From the NCBI GenBank assembly GCA_036508635.1, contig DATCGY010000065.1, forward strand, positions 1 through 11,441: a stretch of 11,441 bases of DNA. Direction: 5' to 3'. The stretch comes from FEN-727 sp036508635. Lineage in GTDB: Bacteria > Actinomycetota > Geothermincolia > Fen-727 > Anoxymicrobiaceae. Every line of letters begins with the position of its first letter. The stretch's first letter is position 1. A model generated the notes under the pieces. The model searched no databases. It was not told where the DNA came from and saw only the letters and a list, made by a program, of their open reading frames with translations. The translations under genes and the position numbers were made by a program. This document shows, one piece after another, positions 1 to 6,681 of the stretch.

Positions 1-129
1 GCCACGAACGTCCAGGGGTCTCAACTGCCTCCGCAGCCGCAGACCCAGCCTCCCATGCAACAGCCTCCGGCTCAAGCACCGATGCAGCCTCCGGCTCAGC
101 CCCCGACCCAACCGCCTGCCGGACAGTAA
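1..129 (+). CDS. C-terminal fragment of a protein with a Pro/Gln-rich tail (5' end outside window)
   Basis: Frame 1 is open from the first base to a TAA at 127-129, giving 42 residues. The composition is almost entirely Pro, Gln, Ala, Thr and Met, with a loosely repeated unit of the type QPPAQ/MQPPAQPP. Such low-complexity tails usually form flexible extracellular or linker segments, or the disordered end of a cytoplasmic protein. Nothing in the fragment identifies the catalytic or structural part, so no function is assigned. The gene points toward the 93-bp inverted-repeat element at 143-235, which could terminate its transcript. The frame is supported by the strong compositional bias and clean stop, but a 42-codon fragment is limited evidence. 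Confidence 0.6.
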   Translation, partial: ATNVQGSQLPPQPQTQPPMQQPPAQAPMQPPAQPPTQPPAGQ

Positions 130-142
130 AAGGGAAATGGCA

Positions 143-235
143 AAGATGGGGTCAGGTCTTTTATTGTTTGCGAGCCAGGCTCAAGCTGATCAGGCATTCT
201 GAAACCGCAAACAATAAAAGACCTGACCCCATCTT
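143..235. repeat. 93-bp element with perfect 30-bp inverted arms (REP/MITE-like, possible bidirectional terminator)
   Basis: Bases 143-172 and 206-235 are exact reverse complements over 30 bp, separated by a 33-base centre. The arms begin AAGATGGGGTCAGG and include TTTTATTGTTTGCG. The outer flanking pair (142/236) and the inner pair (173/205) do not match, so the arm ends are sharp. The element lies between the end of a forward gene (129) and the end of a reverse gene (247), so it would fold in both transcripts. GGGGTCAGG-type arm ends recall, from memory, small palindromic elements mobilised by REP-associated or IS200/IS605-like transposases. No transposase gene is present here, so any mobility would depend on enzymes elsewhere. 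Confidence 0.85.
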
Positions 236-246
236 CGATAGCGGGG

Positions 247-1026
247 TTAGAATTGGCCGTGTTTGCCTTTGCCTGAGGTGAAGTCGGTGGCGCCGGTTAC
301 GGCTTCGCCGCTGGTGAGTGCATCAAAGCCGATGCGGTACTCTAGCTCCATCGCCCTGTCGAACTCAAGGTTGAGGCCAAGGTAGGCGGCCTTGCGATCT
401 CCCCGCATTCCTGATTGCGGAAACTCCGCCAGCTCCAGGGCAAGCTTCTCGGCTTCTTCACGAGCCCTGCCCTTGGCGACGACGCGGTTGGCCAACCCGA
501 AAGAGAGAGCCTCGGTCGAGCTGACCGAGCGCCCGGTCAGTATCATGTCTAGAGCGCGGCTCAAGCCGATGAGCCTCGGGAGTCGCTGCGTGCCACCGTC
601 GATGAGCGGGACCCCGAAACGACGGTCGAACACGCCGAAGACGGCGTCCTCTTCAACAACTCGCATGTCGCACCAGCACGCGAGCTCGAGCCCGCCGGCC
701 ACGGCGTAACCGGCGACTGCGGCGATTACGGGCTTGGAGAGGAGAAGGCGTGTCGGACCCATAGGCGCACACTTGGACATGTCTTCGTTGAGGGGGTTAA
801 TGGAGTTGAGGTCGCCGCTCGCGAGCGCCTTCAGATCGGCGCCCGCGCAGAAGTAGCCACCCGTTCCCCACAGGACCGCCACGGACAAGGAGTCGTCCGC
901 ATCAAACTCCTTGAACGCGGAGAAGAGCTTCTCGGCGGTAGGCCTGTTTACGGCGTTTCTCGCCTCCGGGCGGTTGATGATAACCGTGCATACTCTGTCG
1001 TTCTTTTCCACGAGCACTTCTTCCAT
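247..1026 (-). CDS. crotonase / enoyl-CoA hydratase family protein
   Basis: This is a 259-residue protein, a normal length for single-domain crotonases. The fold's hallmarks are visible: N-terminal VCTVIINRPEARNAV, the first oxyanion-hole loop AGADLKAL (61-68), the second oxyanion segment GYAVAGGLEL (106-115), and DGGTQRLPRLIG (143-154). The Glu matching the first catalytic Glu of enoyl-CoA hydratase is present (E114). The second catalytic Glu position, about ten residues before GGTQRL, holds Asp (D134) in FDRRFGVP. A true 2-enoyl-CoA hydratase role is therefore uncertain; an isomerase, hydrolase or dehydratase reaction on a CoA thioester is equally possible. The start at 1026 is chosen because homology begins at MEEVLVEK and an AGAGGG-like site (AAAGAGGG) lies about 7 bases upstream. 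The frame stays open to 1161 but that extension resembles nothing. The gene is divergent from the MBL hydrolase. Confidence 0.93.
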   Translation of the reverse strand: MEEVLVEKNDRVCTVIINRPEARNAVNRPTAEKLFSAFKEFDADDSLSVAVLWGTGGYFCAGADLKALASGDLNSINPLNEDMSKCAPMGPTRLLLSKPVIAAVAGYAVAGGLELACWCDMRVVEEDAVFGVFDRRFGVPLIDGGTQRLPRLIGLSRALDMILTGRSVSSTEALSFGLANRVVAKGRAREEAEKLALELAEFPQSGMRGDRKAAYLGLNLEFDRAMELEYRIGFDALTSGEAVTGATDFTSGKGKHGQF

Positions 1027-1130
1027 GGCAATCCCTCTTTCCGTCGCGGGTCGCGGCAGCGCTTGCCCACTGGCACCGCGCTCAGTCGGCGAAAAGCCTC
1101 CGCAACCATGAGCCAGTCGTGGGGAACGTC

Positions 1131-1158
1131 TCGTATGGCGCCTCGAGGCCGCATACGA
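1131..1158. promoter_or_regulatory. 28-bp near-perfect palindrome, candidate operator in a divergent intergenic region
   Basis: Bases 1131-1158 form a dyad: outer arms TCGTATG and CATACGA (7 bp, perfect), two unpaired positions on each side, and a perfect 10-bp core GCCTCGAGGC. Twelve of fourteen half-site positions are symmetric. It lies 105 bp upstream of the crotonase start and about 160 bp upstream of the MBL hydrolase start, where a shared regulator could act on both. Symmetry of this length is typical of sites for dimeric repressors of the TetR or GntR kind. No regulator gene is adjacent, and I found no convincing -10/-35 pair beside it. Confidence 0.5.
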
Positions 1159-1317
1159 CATCGACGTGATCAGTGTTTGGGTTCCGCCCTCGCTAGCAAT
1201 TCTACAACAGGCAAAGCCGTTGCTGCAGAAGTCCGCGGCACAGCGAATCCCGTTCTGATAACCTGTACATGCGTTGGGCGACGGGTCCGGCCGACAGGGC
1301 AGGGAGCCGGGAGGAAT

Positions 1318-2319
1318 ATGAACAGTTCCGGGGCAACGATTACCGAGATCGCTGGCGGCGTCTTCGGTCTCCAGTTCGAGATGCCGTTCAGCGTCCAGGC
1401 TATTAACGTCTACGTGCTTTCGGGCGATCCCGTTACGCTCGTGGACACGGGCCCGCTACTTGCTGACATCCCCGATGCACTTTACGCCGCGCTCGACGAG
1501 GTCGGGCACCCCGTCGGGTCTCTTGGCCAGATCATTGTCACCCACCACCACCCGGACCACATGGGCCTGGCCGCGAGACTCAAATCCGCAAGTGGAGCCC
1601 GGGTCGTTTGCCACAAGCTCGGAAGCGGGATCCTCAGCGAGTACCGCGACCAGTCGGTGATGCTGCGCGATTACCTGATAAGCCTGGCCCCGTTCGTGGG
1701 ACTCGACCCGGAGCAGGCCAGGGAATCATTTTTAAAGTCGGGTGACTGGGATGCGGCCGTGGAGCCCGTGGCCGTCGATGAGACCGTCGACGATGGCGAC
1801 ATCGTCCGCGCCGGCTCGCGCGACCTGCGGGTCGTTTACACGCCCGGGCATACGATCGATCATATCTGCCTCTACGACCCGGAAGAGCGGCTGATGTTTA
1901 CGGGGGACATGTTGCTGCAATCGATAACCCCGAACCCCGACATCTACCCGCCGTGGTTGAGCGAGAAATCAAGCGGTTTGCCCGACTATATCGAGTCACT
2001 TCACAAGATCCGGAGCTTGGATACGTCGATCGCCATGCCCGGCCACGGCAAGTCGATCACGGATTTCGAGAGCCGAATAGACGAAGTGCTTCTGCATCAC
2101 GAGGAGCGCCTGCAATTTCTGCGTGATGACATCAGGGATGAAGAGAAGACGGTCCTTCAGCTCGCGATAGTACTGCTGACCCATATCAAAGCTGACATGA
2201 GCGGCGTCAGTATCTTCCTGGCCATGCGCGAGGTCTTCGGACACCTCGTCATCCTCAAGCAAACTGGAAAAGTAAAAATGGAAGTCCGCGAAGGCACCGC
2301 ATACTACCTTTCCACCTGA
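1318..2319 (+). CDS. LACTB2-like MBL-fold metallo-hydrolase
   Basis: The 333-residue protein carries the metallo-beta-lactamase metal-site series: THHHPDH (H76, H78, D80, H81), TPGHT (H178), FTGD (D197) and PGHGKS (H243). It should therefore bind two metals, usually zinc, and hydrolyse a substrate. The C-terminal part (about 255-333) looks like a helical segment plus winged-helix-like end (HLVILKQTGKVKMEVREG), as in LACTB2-type proteins. Members of this group include thioesterase, glyoxalase-II-like and nuclease activities, so the substrate is not determined. The start is ATG 1318, preceded by GGGAGG at 1309-1314 with a short 3-base spacing; the frame is open further upstream to 1063 but that part is not conserved-looking and runs antisense into the neighbour's leader. 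No signal peptide is seen, so it is cytoplasmic. Divergence from a crotonase suggests a CoA thioesterase as one possibility. Confidence 0.9.
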   Translation: MNSSGATITEIAGGVFGLQFEMPFSVQAINVYVLSGDPVTLVDTGPLLADIPDALYAALDEVGHPVGSLGQIIVTHHHPDHMGLAARLKSASGARVVCHKLGSGILSEYRDQSVMLRDYLISLAPFVGLDPEQARESFLKSGDWDAAVEPVAVDETVDDGDIVRAGSRDLRVVYTPGHTIDHICLYDPEERLMFTGDMLLQSITPNPDIYPPWLSEKSSGLPDYIESLHKIRSLDTSIAMPGHGKSITDFESRIDEVLLHHEERLQFLRDDIRDEEKTVLQLAIVLLTHIKADMSGVSIFLAMREVFGHLVILKQTGKVKMEVREGTAYYLST

Positions 2320-2326
2320 TCTTCCC

Positions 2327-2344
2327 TCCCCCTCGAAAGGGGGA
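2327..2344. terminator. convergent stem-loop between MBL hydrolase and AOR genes
   Basis: TCCCCCT (2327-2333) and AGGGGGA (2338-2344) pair perfectly around a CGAA loop; on the reverse strand the loop reads TTCG. It sits 8 bases after the forward stop and 28 bases after the reverse stop, so it can serve both transcripts. No T-run follows on either strand, so it may need Rho or act as a 3' end stabiliser. The following GGTCAGGGTGGGGGTGG resembles GC-rich dispersed repeats seen in many bacterial genomes (recalled, not searched). Confidence 0.5.
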
Positions 2345-2371
2345 TGGTCAGGGTGGGGGTGGCGTCAACGC

Positions 2372-4228
2372 TTAGATCTTTCCCACCAGGAATCCGAGGT
2401 CGTACTTCTCGAGGACTTCATTCGACGGTTTTCCGTCGGGGCCAAGGCCTCTTATCTCGTAGAACTCCTTGAGCATCGATTCCATATCGGGCACGGAGCC
2501 GGCTATCATGCCGTCCTCGGTCGCGAAGAGGCTCCTCTTGCCTAGCTTGTCGTCATCGGCGGTAGCACCCCATATGTGACCCAGGCACCGCTGCAGGTAC
2601 CAGATGCGAGCGCCCGCCATCATCATGGAGTCGATGTCCCAATCAAAGCCTGCGACGAGGTTGAACGCCTGGACCCATTGCGGGATAGTCATGGATTGTG
2701 ACGGGAACTGGCACCAGCACGCCGAGTTGGTTATGCAGCCGAGATCGTGGCACTTGGCGGCGCCGTCCGCCTTGTACTCGGTCCCCATCGGGTCGAGTAT
2801 GTGGTCCATGCCGAGCTCGGGGTACTCCATGGCGCCCCACTCGTAGAGGAACATCAGGTTCGACACGTGGCACGCGCCCCGTACGGACGTCGCGTACGCA
2901 AGGCCGTCGCCCCAGTTGCAGCGAGGGTCATGCATCGGGGATTCGAGCCCCTTGCTTGTGGTCAGAAGCTCGTCGCTTCCGTTGCCCACCTCCGCGGCCG
3001 CCCTTGCGGACCCGCGCGAAAGAAGCTCCGCGAGCTTACCCTCCTTGTACGCGATCTTCTTGACCAGGTCGAGGACCGGGTCTATCTCGCCCCACTCGAG
3101 CCTGATATCTTCGTAGTCCTCGGGCTTCATCATGCCCCGGTCGAAGCAGTCCATCGCCCACGCAATCGTCGACCCGCACGTCATGGTGTCCATGCCGAGG
3201 CGGTTGCAGATCTCGTTGGCCTTGGCGACCGCCTCGAGGTTGGGGTTCATCATCATCGTGCCGAAAGTGCCTATGGTCTCGTATTCGGGTCCGGGACCTT
3301 CCTCCATCTGGTACGGGCCCGACTCCACCTTCACGACCCGCTTGCAGCGGACCCCGCAGCCTCGGCACGTATCGCGGTCGACAAGTATCGTGTCGGCCAT
3401 GGCGATGCCGCTCAGGGTCATGGGTCCTTCCTCCCAGGTGCCCACCTGGAAGTTCTTGGTCGGCACGTCGCCCTCGATCATCTTCATCTCCATGTTGGCG
3501 GCGGTCCCGAAGGCACCCACGGTCTGGCAGTAGATGCTCTCGTCCATCTGCGGGCGGATGGTCTCCTGCCAGAACTTCTTCAGCCCCTCGGGGTCGGCGA
3601 ACTCTGATTTCTTGCTGCCTTTCGCGCAGACGGCCTTGAGGTTCTTGGAGCCCATTACCGTACCCATGCCGGCACGCCCGAAGTGGTGCCCTTTGCTGTT
3701 GGAGATGCTTCCGAAGAGCACGCCGTTCTCGCTGGCGGGTCCGATGGTGGCTATCTTGTGCTGCTTGTGGTGACGTGCCTTTAGCTCGTCGTCGACGTCG
3801 TAGGTGTCTTTGCCCCACAGGTCGCCCGCGGACTCGAGGGAAGCTTTCTCCTCCTCGATCAGGAGGTAGACCGGCTCTGCGGACTTCCCCTTGAAGATCA
3901 CGGCATCGTAGCCGCAGCGCTTGAGCTCGGGCCCGAAGTCGCCTCCGCAGCTCGCCTGCCCCCAGATGCCGGTCAGGGGAGAGCGCGCACATACGGAGAG
4001 GCGACTCGTGCCGTACATGCCGGCGCCGGCCATGGGGCCCGTAGCGAAGATGAGAAGGTTCTCCGGGTCGAGTGGCGCGGCGTTGAGATCTCCACGGTCG
4101 TAGAGCAGTCTGGCGGCAAGCCCTGAGCCGCCGATGTATTGCCTGTAGATCTCCTCGTCGATCTCGAGCACCTCGACCTGCCCGGTCGTCAGGTCGACTT
4201 CAAGCACCTTTCCGGTATTGCCGTACAT
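2372..4228 (-). CDS. aldehyde:ferredoxin oxidoreductase family protein (tungstopterin enzyme)
   Basis: This 618-residue protein matches the full AOR architecture. The N-terminal domain has YIGGSGLAARLLYDR (31-45), TGPMAGAGMYGTSR (63-76), GYDAVIFKG (106-114), TIGPASENG (161-169) and GRAGMGTVMGSKNLKA (184-199), the region that embraces the bis-pterin cofactor. The [4Fe-4S] ligands are C288, C291 and C295 (CRGCGVRC) plus a late Cys, probably C506 in ACWCQF; C498 and C504 are alternatives. The conserved MHDPR (432-436) and SVRGACH (H454) motifs are present. The family oxidises aldehydes to acids with ferredoxin, or the reverse, in the cytoplasm. The ATG at 4228 is preceded by a GAGGGGGG ribosome site. 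It is the last gene of a reverse block downstream of an SCP2 protein and a Fe-ADH. No MoaD-like, ferredoxin or NADH-linked partner subunit is encoded nearby, so it probably uses a free ferredoxin. Substrate is unknown. Confidence 0.95.
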   Translation of the reverse strand: MYGNTGKVLEVDLTTGQVEVLEIDEEIYRQYIGGSGLAARLLYDRGDLNAAPLDPENLLIFATGPMAGAGMYGTSRLSVCARSPLTGIWGQASCGGDFGPELKRCGYDAVIFKGKSAEPVYLLIEEEKASLESAGDLWGKDTYDVDDELKARHHKQHKIATIGPASENGVLFGSISNSKGHHFGRAGMGTVMGSKNLKAVCAKGSKKSEFADPEGLKKFWQETIRPQMDESIYCQTVGAFGTAANMEMKMIEGDVPTKNFQVGTWEEGPMTLSGIAMADTILVDRDTCRGCGVRCKRVVKVESGPYQMEEGPGPEYETIGTFGTMMMNPNLEAVAKANEICNRLGMDTMTCGSTIAWAMDCFDRGMMKPEDYEDIRLEWGEIDPVLDLVKKIAYKEGKLAELLSRGSARAAAEVGNGSDELLTTSKGLESPMHDPRCNWGDGLAYATSVRGACHVSNLMFLYEWGAMEYPELGMDHILDPMGTEYKADGAAKCHDLGCITNSACWCQFPSQSMTIPQWVQAFNLVAGFDWDIDSMMMAGARIWYLQRCLGHIWGATADDDKLGKRSLFATEDGMIAGSVPDMESMLKEFYEIRGLGPDGKPSNEVLEKYDLGFLVGKI

Positions 4229-4282
4229 TGTGGTCCCCCCTCAAGAACATCGTTGCAGGTAACGGCTCAGGTCAAGGCTCGT

Positions 4283-4297
4283 CGGGGTCAGGCCCCG
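4283..4297 (-). other. short GC hairpin downstream of the second SCP2-like gene
   Basis: CGGGG (4283-4287) and CCCCG (4293-4297) pair around a 5-base loop in the 76-base gap between the second SCP2-like gene and the AOR gene. There is no T-run, so it is not a classical terminator. It could partially attenuate read-through into the AOR gene or set mRNA ends. The stem is short, and chance pairing in GC-rich DNA is possible. Confidence 0.25.
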
Positions 4298-4304
4298 GTC
4301 GGTT

Positions 4305-4745
4305 TCAGTTCACCGACATTATCTTGGTCATGTGCGTCAGTGCCATCGTGTGCATAACGAGGCCCTTGATCTTGAGCTCCCTGCTGAGGAGCTTCTTTAT
4401 GACCATGCGGCCTGTCTCGTCGAAGTAATACGGCAGGCCCATCTTGATGTTTATGTTCGCGAGGTCGAGGAGTGTGGAAGAGTCAGTGGCGATCACCAGG
4501 ATCGGCTTGCCGACCTTACCGTCGCGCACGGTCAGGGCACCGTGCTTGAACTCCATGCTCATGTCGACCTCGGCGTCGGTAGCTGAAATCCATATCGTGC
4601 CGTTGAGCTTGTGGAAATCTTTCAGGCGCTCGGGCTTGTTGCCGAGGTTGGTCTTGATCATCTCGGCGAGCATCACTGCCATTCCATTCTCTTCCGCCCC
4701 CGGAGCTATGTTGATCTCGAGATCACCGGTGCCACCAGGATTCAT
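4305..4745 (-). CDS. SCP2 sterol-binding-domain-like protein, short form
   Basis: The 146-residue protein is one SCP2-type domain. Visible features are a helical start (MAVMLAEMIKTNLGNKPERLKDFHKLNG), beta strands GTIWISATDAEVDMSMEFKHG, a GKVGKPILVIATDSSTLLDLANINIKMGLPYYFDE segment, and a closing hydrophobic helix around LLSRELKIKGLVMHTMALTHMTKIM. The order strand-turn-strand, then IATDSSTLLDLA, then KLLSRELKIKGL matches the usual xxxG(x)LKIKG(x) end of SCP2 domains. SCP2 domains hold a hydrophobic ligand in a tunnel and act as soluble carriers. The start at 4745 has a strong AGGAGGT site six bases upstream. It lies between the Fe-ADH and the AOR on the same strand, suggesting a lipid-like substrate or product for these enzymes. 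It has no signal peptide or membrane segment. The family call is by pattern; the ligand is unknown. Confidence 0.8.
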   Translation of the reverse strand: MNPGGTGDLEINIAPGAEENGMAVMLAEMIKTNLGNKPERLKDFHKLNGTIWISATDAEVDMSMEFKHGALTVRDGKVGKPILVIATDSSTLLDLANINIKMGLPYYFDETGRMVIKKLLSRELKIKGLVMHTMALTHMTKIMSVN

Positions 4746-4785
4746 GCTCCCACCTCCTCTTGCATTCGAGACTACAACATGGCGA

Positions 4786-4808
4786 CGCCCGCCGCGACCG
4801 GGCGGGCG
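4786..4808. other. GC-only stem-loop between Fe-ADH and SCP2-like genes
   Basis: CGCCCGCC (4786-4793) and GGCGGGCG (4801-4808) are perfect 8-bp complements around a 7-base loop, in the 119-base gap between the alcohol dehydrogenase stop and the next start on the reverse strand. No T-run follows in either direction. As a very stable intra-operon hairpin it may mark a processing or stabilising site giving different mRNA levels for the two halves of the block. Confidence 0.4.
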
Positions 4809-4864
4809 CCTGCGAAGTAAATCAACATCTTGATCCCCTCGCGCGCCTCAGATGCATCTCGCGG

Positions 4865-6028
4865 CTAGTACGCCTTTTTGAGAATATTAAGTATCTCTGA
4901 GGTCTCGAAGATCGGCTTGGCGTTGTAGACGATGGCGCCATCCGAGAGCGCGACGTCCGCGACTTCCTCGAGGCCGTCCTCCGGAACTCCTACCTCGCTC
5001 AGCTTTTGGGGGATGCCCAACTTCTTGGTCAGATCCCAGATCGCGTTGGCGGCTATCTCGGCGGCTTCCTCGTCGCTCTTTCCTTCGACTTCGAGGCCCA
5101 TGCCCTTTGCGATAAGCGCATAGCGATCGGCCACTTCGTCAAGGTTGTACATTATCGAGTACGGGAGGATGATGCTGTTGCCAAGCCCATGGGGCACCTT
5201 GAACACGCCACCCAGCGTGTGAGCGATGGCATGCACTATGCCGACCTGGGAATTGGCGAACGATACGCCGGCGATCGCCGCCGCTATCTGCTGCTGTCCG
5301 CGGGCGAACAGGTCATCACCTTTCTCGACGCAGACGGGCAGATACTCGAGTATGAGCCTTATCGCGTGAAGGCCCATGGCGTCCGCGATCGGGTTGGCCG
5401 GTGTGTCTACGATCGCCTCTACCGCGTGAGTCATCGCGTCCATGCCCGTCGTCGCGGTCAACATCGGAGGCAGGCCGGCGGTGAGCAGCGGGTCTAGGAT
5501 GGCGGTGTCGGGGAATATGTAGTTGCTGCCGATGAGCTGCTTCTGATTGCGGTCCCAGTCTTTGACGACCGCGACGTTGGTCACCTCTGAGCCGGTGCCG
5601 GCAGTGGTGGGAATCGCGATATGCGGCGCCTGCGGCTCGCTCAACATCTGGAACCCCATGTAGTCGTGGAGCTGCCCGCCGGACTTTAGAAGTATGGCGG
5701 TGCCCTTGGCGGTATCGATAACGCTACCGCCGCCGACGCTCACCAGGCAGTCCGCGCCCGCCTCCCTGGCCAGGCCCGCGGCTTCGTTGACGATGTGGAA
5801 GCCCGAGTCCTGGATGCATCCGTCGTACGTGCCGACGTGCTTTTTACCGAGCGCCTTTTCCACCTGCTCGGTGAGGCCCGCCTCGATGACCCCTTTGTCC
5901 GTGAGGACGAATGCCTTGCTGCAGTTGAACTCGCTGACCTCGATGCCGGTTTCTTTTACTGTGTTCTCGCCGAAGACTATCTTTGTCGGGTTCCTGTAGA
6001 CGAACGCAAGGTCTCTATCGTATGCCAT
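4865..6028 (-). CDS. iron-containing (group III) alcohol dehydrogenase
   Basis: The 387-residue protein has the typical length and motifs of the Fe-ADH family. The nucleotide-binding loop is GGGSVIDTAKG (99-109), followed by IPTTAGTGSEVT (139-150). The metal ligands are D197, H201, H266 and H280, in GMDAMTHAVEA and HAIAHTLGGVFKVPHG; H270 fits the extra conserved His near the active site. The enzyme should interconvert an alcohol and an aldehyde with NAD(H) or NADP(H) in the cytoplasm. The family is broad (lactaldehyde reductase, propanediol, butanol, hydroxybutyrate and methanol dehydrogenases), so the substrate cannot be named. The ATG at 6028 follows a GGGAGGT site with six-base spacing. 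It sits 77 bases after one SCP2-like gene and 119 bases before another, upstream of the AOR. Together with AOR it gives a two-step alcohol-aldehyde-acid path, with electrons split between NAD(P) and ferredoxin. Confidence 0.95.
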   Translation of the reverse strand: MAYDRDLAFVYRNPTKIVFGENTVKETGIEVSEFNCSKAFVLTDKGVIEAGLTEQVEKALGKKHVGTYDGCIQDSGFHIVNEAAGLAREAGADCLVSVGGGSVIDTAKGTAILLKSGGQLHDYMGFQMLSEPQAPHIAIPTTAGTGSEVTNVAVVKDWDRNQKQLIGSNYIFPDTAILDPLLTAGLPPMLTATTGMDAMTHAVEAIVDTPANPIADAMGLHAIRLILEYLPVCVEKGDDLFARGQQQIAAAIAGVSFANSQVGIVHAIAHTLGGVFKVPHGLGNSIILPYSIMYNLDEVADRYALIAKGMGLEVEGKSDEEAAEIAANAIWDLTKKLGIPQKLSEVGVPEDGLEEVADVALSDGAIVYNAKPIFETSEILNILKKAY

Positions 6029-6105
6029 ATTTTACCTCCCGTTTCGGACAATACTCCCGCTAGTCCGGACCCATTCCGTAGTGAGAACCAGGCGGCAGAT
6101 GTCGA

Positions 6106-6666
6106 TCAGAACCCGATTTTCTCCCGCAGCGGATTAAGCTGACCCCTGAGCTCCTCTAACTGTTCCGCTGAGAGCTCATCGGGGAACGTGCCGCCTACGT
6201 CCGCGCTCAAGTCGACTAGCCGGGCTGACGCCTTGACAGCTCGAACGATAGTGGGAAGGTCGCCCTTGAGCTTGAGCTTGCCCTGCATCATGCCCTTGAT
6301 GACGTCGAGCTGCTTGCGTGCGACCTGCATCCAGCGCTCGAGGGAACCCGTGATGACAAAGTCAGCGGCCTCTCCCGCTTCTTTGGGGATGATCTTGGCC
6401 CAGCGGCATTCACCGTGCCAGAGGTCCATGTAGATATAGAGGTCATCGTCGAACCCAAGCTCCGGTTCCGCCGTCGCGTGGAGCACTACACTGCCTTCCC
6501 ACGTCTCCGCGGCTTCCTTGTAGGCGTCGTCTTCCTGGATCGTCTTTTCGTAGACCGCGACCCACTCGGGGGTGAAGTAGATGTAGGGCGGGGGGGAGGC
6601 CGTCCTCTCGGAGATCATCTCCTTATATGCCTGCTCCCATTCATCAGAACCGTACTGGAGTGCCAT
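6106..6666 (-). CDS. SCP2 sterol-binding-domain-like protein, long form
   Basis: The 186-residue protein looks like a second, longer member of the SCP2 fold. A helical, acidic N-terminal part (1-60) with PPPYIYFTPEWVAVYEKTI precedes a beta-rich core (SVVLHATAEPELGFDDDLYIYMDLWHGECRWAKII). The SCP2 signature end is ADFVITGSLERWMQVARKQLD followed by MMQGKLKLKGDLPTIVRAV. Known SCP2 domains carry hydrophobic ligands such as fatty acyl chains and sterols. The start at 6666 is supported by AAGGAGGG six bases upstream; the frame continues to 6789 but the extra 41 residues are not plausible. It is the first gene of the reverse block SCP2-ADH-SCP2-AOR, with a stable hairpin directly before its ribosome site. 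The two SCP2-like proteins differ in length and are only distantly similar, so they are not a recent duplication. The ligand is unknown. Confidence 0.8.
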   Translation of the reverse strand: MALQYGSDEWEQAYKEMISERTASPPPYIYFTPEWVAVYEKTIQEDDAYKEAAETWEGSVVLHATAEPELGFDDDLYIYMDLWHGECRWAKIIPKEAGEAADFVITGSLERWMQVARKQLDVIKGMMQGKLKLKGDLPTIVRAVKASARLVDLSADVGGTFPDELSAEQLEELRGQLNPLREKIGF

Positions 6667-6681
6667 GTCGATCCCTCCTTT

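Noticed and set aside
1027..1161. Longer N-terminus for the crotonase starting at 1161
   Set aside because: The extra 45 residues are Arg/Pro/Gly-rich and do not resemble the family, and a good ribosome site precedes 1026.
1063..1317. Longer N-terminus for the MBL hydrolase starting at 1063
   Set aside because: The upstream part is basic, low-information sequence covering the candidate operator; GGGAGG precedes ATG 1318, where family-like sequence begins.
2747..3992. Long open frames on both strands within the AOR gene (for example 2747-3607 forward, 3036-3992 reverse)
   Set aside because: They are side effects of GC-rich codon use; composition is Arg/His/Gly-rich and only the AOR frame shows family motifs.
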